Shown here in pieces: positions 20,218 to 25,434 of a stretch of 25,434 nt of DNA; position 1 is the first letter of the stretch; each line of letters starts with the position of its first letter. Location: the NCBI GenBank assembly GCA_910592205.1, contig CAJVPJ010000428.1:1-25434 (forward strand), read 5' to 3'. A program made the position numbers and the translations under genes. The notes under the pieces are model-generated. The model was given only the letters and a program-made list of their open reading frames with translations, ran no database searches and was not told where the DNA came from. The stretch is from Paraglomus occultum. Lineage: Eukaryota; Glomeromycota; Glomeromycetes; Paraglomerales; Paraglomeraceae.

Positions 20218-20560
20218 TTGTTGAACAATCTCAAATTCGCCTAAAGACCAACTCATATGGAGTAAGTTTCGTCGCGCGACAATATCTCGTATGGCATAAA
20301 TAACATGATCTAAACCTTGTGACTGTAAAGTAGAACGGTTCCTCTGCATCCATTTTGCTGATTTACCCCTTGTGGCTGTGGATGCCTGGGACGTCCTCGA
20401 ACTATTCTCGTTCCTGGCCAATTATTCATTAGGTCACGAATTACTTGGCTAGTAAATTCGGAGCCATTGTCAGTATGTAGTATCGTGGGCGGCCAAAATT
20501 CGTCGTCGAAGTACTTGGGCAACTTCCTCACTTGTTATACAGCGAAAAACTTTACTTCAT
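20218..20560 (-). pseudogene. Integrase (rve)-type transposase fragment, frameshifted
   Basis: The minus-strand frame at 20310-20531 contains PPTILHTDNGSEFTSQVI, a classic second-Asp motif of retroviral-type integrases (Asp codon 20469-20471). The block NWPGTRIVRGRPRHPQPQG follows. Where such enzymes have the third acid (a V-E-x-x-N pattern after QG) this copy reads VNQQN, so the Glu is lost. Frames then shift: YAIRDIVA in one, KLTPYELVF in another (about 20265-20235), the latter typical of the integrase tail in KRBA2/Ginger-like and Gypsy-like elements. Just upstream, ITSEEVAQVL in another frame fits the preceding helix. The first Asp region is absent, so the homology stops near 20560. It is a dead relic. 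Confidence 0.7.
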
Positions 20561-20754
20561 GTCACGAGTTAGACAATCAGATTTGGAATTGATCGAACAT
20601 TTGTGTTACGCAATCGATTTCAAGCATGTGATTTTACTTCAGGGGTGGTCACAGATGGATGAAACGTATATGTATTATGAAGTAATGGCACTTACGATTA
20701 TTACGCAATCAAATTTTAGGTTGTGATTTTATTTCTCGGTCATAATAATAATCA

Positions 20755-20766
20755 GGGGGTACCCCC
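20755..20766. repeat. Perfect palindrome GGGGGTACCCCC
   Basis: A 12-bp perfect palindrome in otherwise AT-rich DNA, flanked by AATCA on the left and AACAATCAG on the right. It may mark a junction of transposon ends. Confidence 0.6.
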
Positions 20767-20883
20767 AACAATCAGCATACGATCACAATACTAATACCAC
20801 TTGTTGATACAAGTGTAATCCGTAAATCGCTTTAACTACGATTTCGACATATAGTAATGAGACTAGCTCCATTATGATCGCTG

Positions 20884-20913
20884 ACAATTTATTACAATTT
20901 ATTACAATTTATT
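20884..20913. repeat. ACAATTTATT tandem repeat, 3 copies
   Basis: Three exact head-to-tail copies of the 10-mer ACAATTTATT. A simple slippage-type repeat. Confidence 0.9.
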
Positions 20914-21395
20914 ACCTTGAATTAGAACGCAATTAAAGAACCAATGATGTGTAAAGTCGTTATTTTTCAGTACGTATAAAGCAGATCGAAATTGCAAGAT
21001 GTGTAAGTGAAGAAATATCATCAAATTATCGATTGTACAATAAAATCTGTCAAAACAGAATCGAACATACAATAGTGGACTAGTGTCAAGGACAGATAAT
21101 AATTAATCAACTATTATTCCTGGTTAAAATGCAGTTCAACGTCCCCGATATTTTTTATTTGCGATTTCATCACCGTAATCGTGATCTACAAATTATACCA
21201 CCGGGGCGTCTTGACAATGAAAATGCTTTATGCAATCGTCCAGGGAAATATAACATCCTCGCAATTCTATTTATATTTATTCGAAGAAACGCTTACACGC
21301 AATTTGCAGTAAAAATAATTTTTACAGATATTAATAAAACGATCGCAAAAAAATGATACCTATGACACTTTGTGACATGCCCTCAGATTAACAAT
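20914..21395. other. Intergenic region, no gene seen
   Basis: AT-rich DNA between the integrase relic and the 3' end of the Uma2-like pseudogene. A 75-codon open frame at 21129-21356 has no recognisable feature. Confidence 0.45.
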
Positions 21396-22610
21396 TTAAT
21401 ACAGCCACCGAACATGAAAGAGATCAAGGGGAATAGGGTCAGGTAGAGGGGTGAGGAAATCGTGAAAGTAGGTGGCATTCCATCATAAAAGCATCTCAAT
21501 GAGATATTGTTCACGCATTGCCCCCGGTACAATATTGATGGGATTGTCTTGACGGTCAACCATGCCGAATTCATACTAAATTGGAAATACATTAGATTTA
21601 TTCAATTCTGTGGTAAAAAAGCATGTAATAATATAACGTACCATGATGGGGGCGAATCCACCAAAGGGTGTTCGATTACTTCTACAATAATGCCAAGCCT
21701 GTTAAAGAATAATTTAAATAATGTTAGTGGCAAATGCCAGAAATTAAATCCTCATGTCATTATTTACCGTCATCTCCGTTGGACGCACACTCGGTGTATA
21801 GTTTAACTTGATGCCAATTACATCGTGAGCTCTATTAGGAGCGAGCCAGTAAGTCTCTATTTTCCTCTTAAAGTTCCGCCTCAGTTACGGCATAAGCAAC
21901 CTCTATTATAAGACTTGGCCAGGGTTCATTCTAAGAGTACATGTCATTACTAACATTAGAATTCTCAACATAAATCGCATTAAAAGCGAATGAGATAAAT
22001 TTTCCATACCCCTCCATCAGATCCACCGCGGGGCACCTGAAGTTTTCCTACAGGTCAAATAGATCCATCTGCTCCTTTGGCTGATCTATGTGATATTGTT
22101 GCTATGAATCAAAGATGATGAGTAATAGAAACATACCTGGAACATAGTAGCATAAAACCCAACAAAACACTCACTCGTCGCGCCATAGAACATAAGATCA
22201 AAATTAGTGCTTGCTACAGGAAAAACTAACGCGCCTAAAAACTTCATTATGGTACTGACGCAAACGTCGTGAAATTTTGAAGGACGTTCGATAACACGAA
22301 CGGTTCCATTTTCCCACTCCCAACGACTCTTGACATTATGTTTCTCGGTCTGAAAAATACTGTATACTCATCAAGCGACACATCAGTCTTGAGTTCGTAT
22401 AGTAATCTTGACGATAAATAACAGCTGGTATCAGCCACTAGCTTATAAAATATCCAATCGTTGAAGCGAATAGGATACTTACGTCGCTTCTTCCCATTTG
22501 GCTTTGGGATGTATGTTACCAGTTTTCCACCAAAGCTGACGGTACCAATCGACATCTCTCACCGGACCATTAAGAGAAGTGGAAACTTTCGTTCCATTAG
22601 ACATGGCCAT
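21396..22610 (-). pseudogene. Uma2-like (PD-(D/E)XK nuclease fold) gene, 6 exons, disrupted
   Basis: Inferred exons (minus): 22610-22483, 22359-22175, 22080-22010, 21930-21768, 21698-21642, 21575-21396. Introns have GT-AG ends, mostly strong donors (GTAAGT, GTGAGT, GTATGG, GTAAAT, GTACGT), lengths 123, 94, 79, 69 and 66 nt, and matching phases. Segments recall the Uma2/DUF820 family as expanded in Glomeromycotina: WEWENGTVRVIE, ADGSI-PV, NEPWPSLIIEVAY (putative catalytic Glu), YWLAPNRAHDVIGIKL, AWHYCRSNRT, YEFGMVDRQDNPINI, QCVNNISLRCFYDGMPPTF and PDPIPLDLFHVR. Lesions: an in-frame TGA at 22055-22057 where Arg (CGA) would fit, an extra base near 21870 creating TAA, an extra G in the 21521-21525 run, and a compensating shift near 21460. 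In bacteria the fold is an endonuclease; the fungal role is unknown. The call that it is broken holds unless the assembly has errors. Confidence 0.6.
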
Positions 22611-25063
22611 TTTTCGAGAATAGATTGTGGGAATGAAAAGCTGAAACAGGCTGATGCTGAAACGCTCGTTATTAATAGTTTGTAGGTTACACAATCACGT
22701 AAACATTTGTCACATCTAATTATAGTTTGTCACACATAGATATGATTGCGTTGCCTCAATTGTATGGATCTTTATTTACCGATATTTGTACAGTACAGGA
22801 GTAATTACAAACAATAACCAGTTACAATTTTGGCAAGTCAAAAGCGAACAATTTAGTATATCAGGAGCAGATGGAAATAAACAGTTTAGTAAGTTAGAAA
22901 TTTTGTAGAAGTAAAAGATTAGTAGGTCAGAAACGGATAAAATAAACAATTTAGTACTAGAGAGTCGGAAAAATGCATAGAAATAGACAATTAGTAGCTA
23001 AGGATAAAACGTAGAAAACGAATAGAAACAAAATATCAGGTGTGTGAATACTCACATGGGATGTCAAAGTTCCATAAAATAAACTGATATGAAGCTATAA
23101 TGCCAAAGAGTCAATAACAAAGTATACAAAAATAACAAAATTAATTTCTGAACGCTTACTCCAAGTGAGGTCTTGTCAAAATTTAAAACTTTTGTTTCGT
23201 CTCCATATTGTACTTGAAACCATTATGTGAATAAAAGAAAAGTAGATGTCGTCGTTTTGTGCTTTAATACAAGTTTTTGTTTATGAACGCTATCGATAAT
23301 TTTCGCGTTGAAAACAAAGCTATGTAAATGAGAAAACTTTTTACGCGTGCACCAATGTTAGTTAATTATCATAAGTCTCCTGTATCCTCATGCAAACGGT
23401 CTCGAACACCAATTGCATAGACTGTATCACATTTAAACGTGTGAATCAAACTTTTGCATCTACGAATAAAATTAGACCTTGCCTTTGCTAATATCATCCT
23501 TTCGGATATCAACAAATATAGTACCTGACCGGAGTATATGACAATAGCCTGGTATTCAGATACAGTCTCGGGATTTTACGATTGCTGACATGTTTCTTTT
23601 TGACATAAAATTTGGTCAATTAGTAGATATAAAACGTGTGTTAGAACGGTGATATTCAATCGCGCATGGTAAATCTTATACACAATTAAGCATATTAGTA
23701 TCGGTAAAATCGATATGCATTCCTGCCGATTGCATAAACTTTATTTACATACGAGTCTATCCAATTCTAAAACACAATAACGTTATCTTGGATATATAAG
23801 TACGGTTATAGTTGATACCCTCGTTAATAATGCATAAATATATTTTATATATCCCTGCACTTCTTACCGATATGATTCTCTAAAAGGACTGAATAAGTTG
23901 TATGTAACTATCTGATGTCATTATTTTTCTTAGGCGAGTAACTTATCACAAGAGTTGTCGTATATTTCCAAGTAGAAGTAACATTGTATCATAAATATGT
24001 TTGCATAGTACTATGTTCGTATTAATCGTATTAAAAATGACAAATTACACGATTTGAAATGTCACATTATAAAATAATTAAAAGAACAATGTCCTACTGT
24101 AATTTGCAATATCTATAGATAGAAACAAAGGCAAACAAAGGCCAGGGATAACAAACATCGTAAATGTATGAAATTTGAGTTTGATCGAATCAAGGTGTCT
24201 TTTTCGCATAATAAACAACGTCAATTCTGGTAAAGTCAACAAATCTTATCGTTATGAGTAAACGACTTGTTTGATTTTTTTCAAAAGCAAGATAATAAGT
24301 GTAAATTTGCTATAGCAACAGCGCTTTTAGCGAAAGCAATAATAGTCATGGATAAACAAGCTGGTAATTTTAAGTGCAAAATTACAAATGTTTGAAGGTC
24401 AAGTTACTAAAATTAGAAACATACGCTAATTTTTTATCGGCAATCGCAATGACGTAAGACAATAGATCACAAAAGAATAAATGAGAACGATGGGCAAAAA
24501 AAGGGGGGGCGTGCGTAATCATATAGCTGGAAACCTTCAGCACACGTTCGCCGTCACTTTCTCAAGTATAAACTTCTCAAGACACGACGACTGTTTAACG
24601 AAAGCCAACATATAATATTAATCATTTAAGCCAGCGAACGAACGGTGATAACTGTCAGAAAAGAAGCGCGAGTAAAGAAATACCAGTTTATAAAACCGCA
24701 AGCGTAATATATTTTCCGCGTCCAAGCCAAAACCTATCGTTATATATTCAAACTGAGATTTCTGTCACGATAAACTACTGTATGGTAAGTGGGTGGGGTA
24801 TGATGAATGAAGTGGTGAGTGGGAGTAACGTTTATAACAGCAAAGCACAGCAAAGTACTATGCTAGGCAAGTTAAGCGCTTATATGACAAAAACTGGTTT
24901 ACAAAAACTAGTAACAACAACACTTGAAGTAACATGTCTCAAGACAAATAAGCGCTATAACATTAACCAAGCTTTTTAAGCAATGTTTAAAACACTTCAA
25001 AATAACGAAACGATATTTGCTTAAATATAGCAAAAGAGAAAGGTGTATTGAAGCGGGATAAAC
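22611..25063. other. Intergenic region, no gene seen
   Basis: About 2.4 kb of AT-rich sequence with many A runs. The longest open frames (24782-24979 plus, 24908-25102 minus, about 65 codons) have no recognisable domains. A TATA-like TTTATAAAAC lies near 24685 but no gene follows. AAGCGCT words around 24874 and 24949 resemble the unit of the downstream minisatellite. Confidence 0.5.
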
Positions 25064-25251
25064 AAAGTAAACACTCGCGGCGGGACACGAGTAAACTTTC
25101 ATTCGCCGTACGCTAAATAAGTAAGCATTCGTCTACCGTACGCTAAACAAAAGTAAGCGCTCGTCCGCCTGTACGGGCAGACACAAGTAAGCGCTTATTC
25201 GCCGTACGCTAAACAAAGTAAGCACTCGTTCTCGGCATGACGCTAAACTGC
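25064..25251 (+). repeat. ~33-bp minisatellite (about 6 degenerate copies)
   Basis: Repeated units have the form AAGTAAGC-CTCGT or AAGTAAGCGCTTATTC followed by GCCGTACGCTAAACAA. Clear copies begin near 25119, 25151, 25186 and 25220; two more degenerate ones lie at 25066 and 25090. GTACGCTAAA recurs at fairly constant spacing. No frame stays open across it, so it is non-coding. Confidence 0.75.
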
Positions 25252-25340
25252 CACCTTGATTGGGAAGGTAAGCAGAAAGTTAGTGGTATCTTGGGGATGG
25301 TAATCTTGTTATGCAGAGCATTCGTGGATCTAGTTTTCCA

Positions 25341-25434
25341 TTCTCTGTGATGCTAATAATTCGGTCTCAACTGGTATCTCCCTCTCTCATTATGCGGTAA
25401 TGCTAATGATTCGGTCTTATACTAGTTCTCCCGC
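25341..25434 (+). repeat. 50-bp-spaced direct repeat at right edge
   Basis: TGCTAATAATTCGGTCT at 25351 and TGCTAATGATTCGGTCT at 25401 are nearly identical and continue into (C/A)T(G/A)GT-TCTCCC-like ends. The array may extend past the window. Confidence 0.6.

Noticed and set aside
22461-22685. 74-codon plus-strand frame
   Set aside because: It is antisense to exon 1 of the Uma2-like pseudogene, which explains the region better.
1-25434. tRNA, rRNA, CRISPR or bacterial operon
   Set aside because: I scanned for T-arm GTTCRA motifs, regular short spaced repeats and tight same-strand gene clusters. Nothing convincing was found, and the introns rule out bacterial DNA.

Overview
The window looks like nuclear DNA of a fungus, most likely an arbuscular mycorrhizal fungus (Glomeromycotina). 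Reasons: strong AT richness; short GT-AG introns of about 65-125 nt; a protein kinase fused to a long Sel1 repeat array; an F-box/LRR-like protein; a patatin-like phospholipase; and a decayed Uma2-like gene. All are families known to be expanded in that lineage. The species cannot be read from the sequence. I see no rRNA, no convincing tRNA and no CRISPR.

Layout. 1-1637: non-coding, with a decayed Tc1/mariner-type fragment (about 519-690) and a small TA-flanked inverted-repeat element (1211-1434). 1638-4295 (+): four-exon kinase-Sel1 gene (811 aa). 4296-7880: gene-free and repeat-rich, with a TTGCGAT minisatellite, a roughly 300-bp-arm inverted repeat, diverged tandem units and a GC-richer retroelement-like island. 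9333-10856 (+): intronless F-box-like gene. 13621-14812 (-): two-exon patatin-like lipase whose 10-nt first exon supplies the ATG. 16784-18434: a 1.65-kb segment bounded by 67-bp inverted repeats, probably a non-autonomous DNA transposon. 18670-20560 (-): degraded coding remnants, including an integrase-core fragment. 21396-22610 (-): a six-exon gene of the Uma2-like (PD-(D/E)XK fold) family, broken by a stop and small indels. 25064-25251: a roughly 33-bp minisatellite close to the right edge.

The three intact genes are independently transcribed and nothing suggests a shared pathway. The kinase-Sel1 and F-box proteins belong to large lineage-specific families usually linked to signalling and protein turnover. 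The patatin-like protein is a lipid acyl hydrolase. The rest is a record of transposon insertion and gene decay. The most informative hidden item is the Uma2-like pseudogene, which appears only when short open segments on the minus strand are joined through consensus splice sites.
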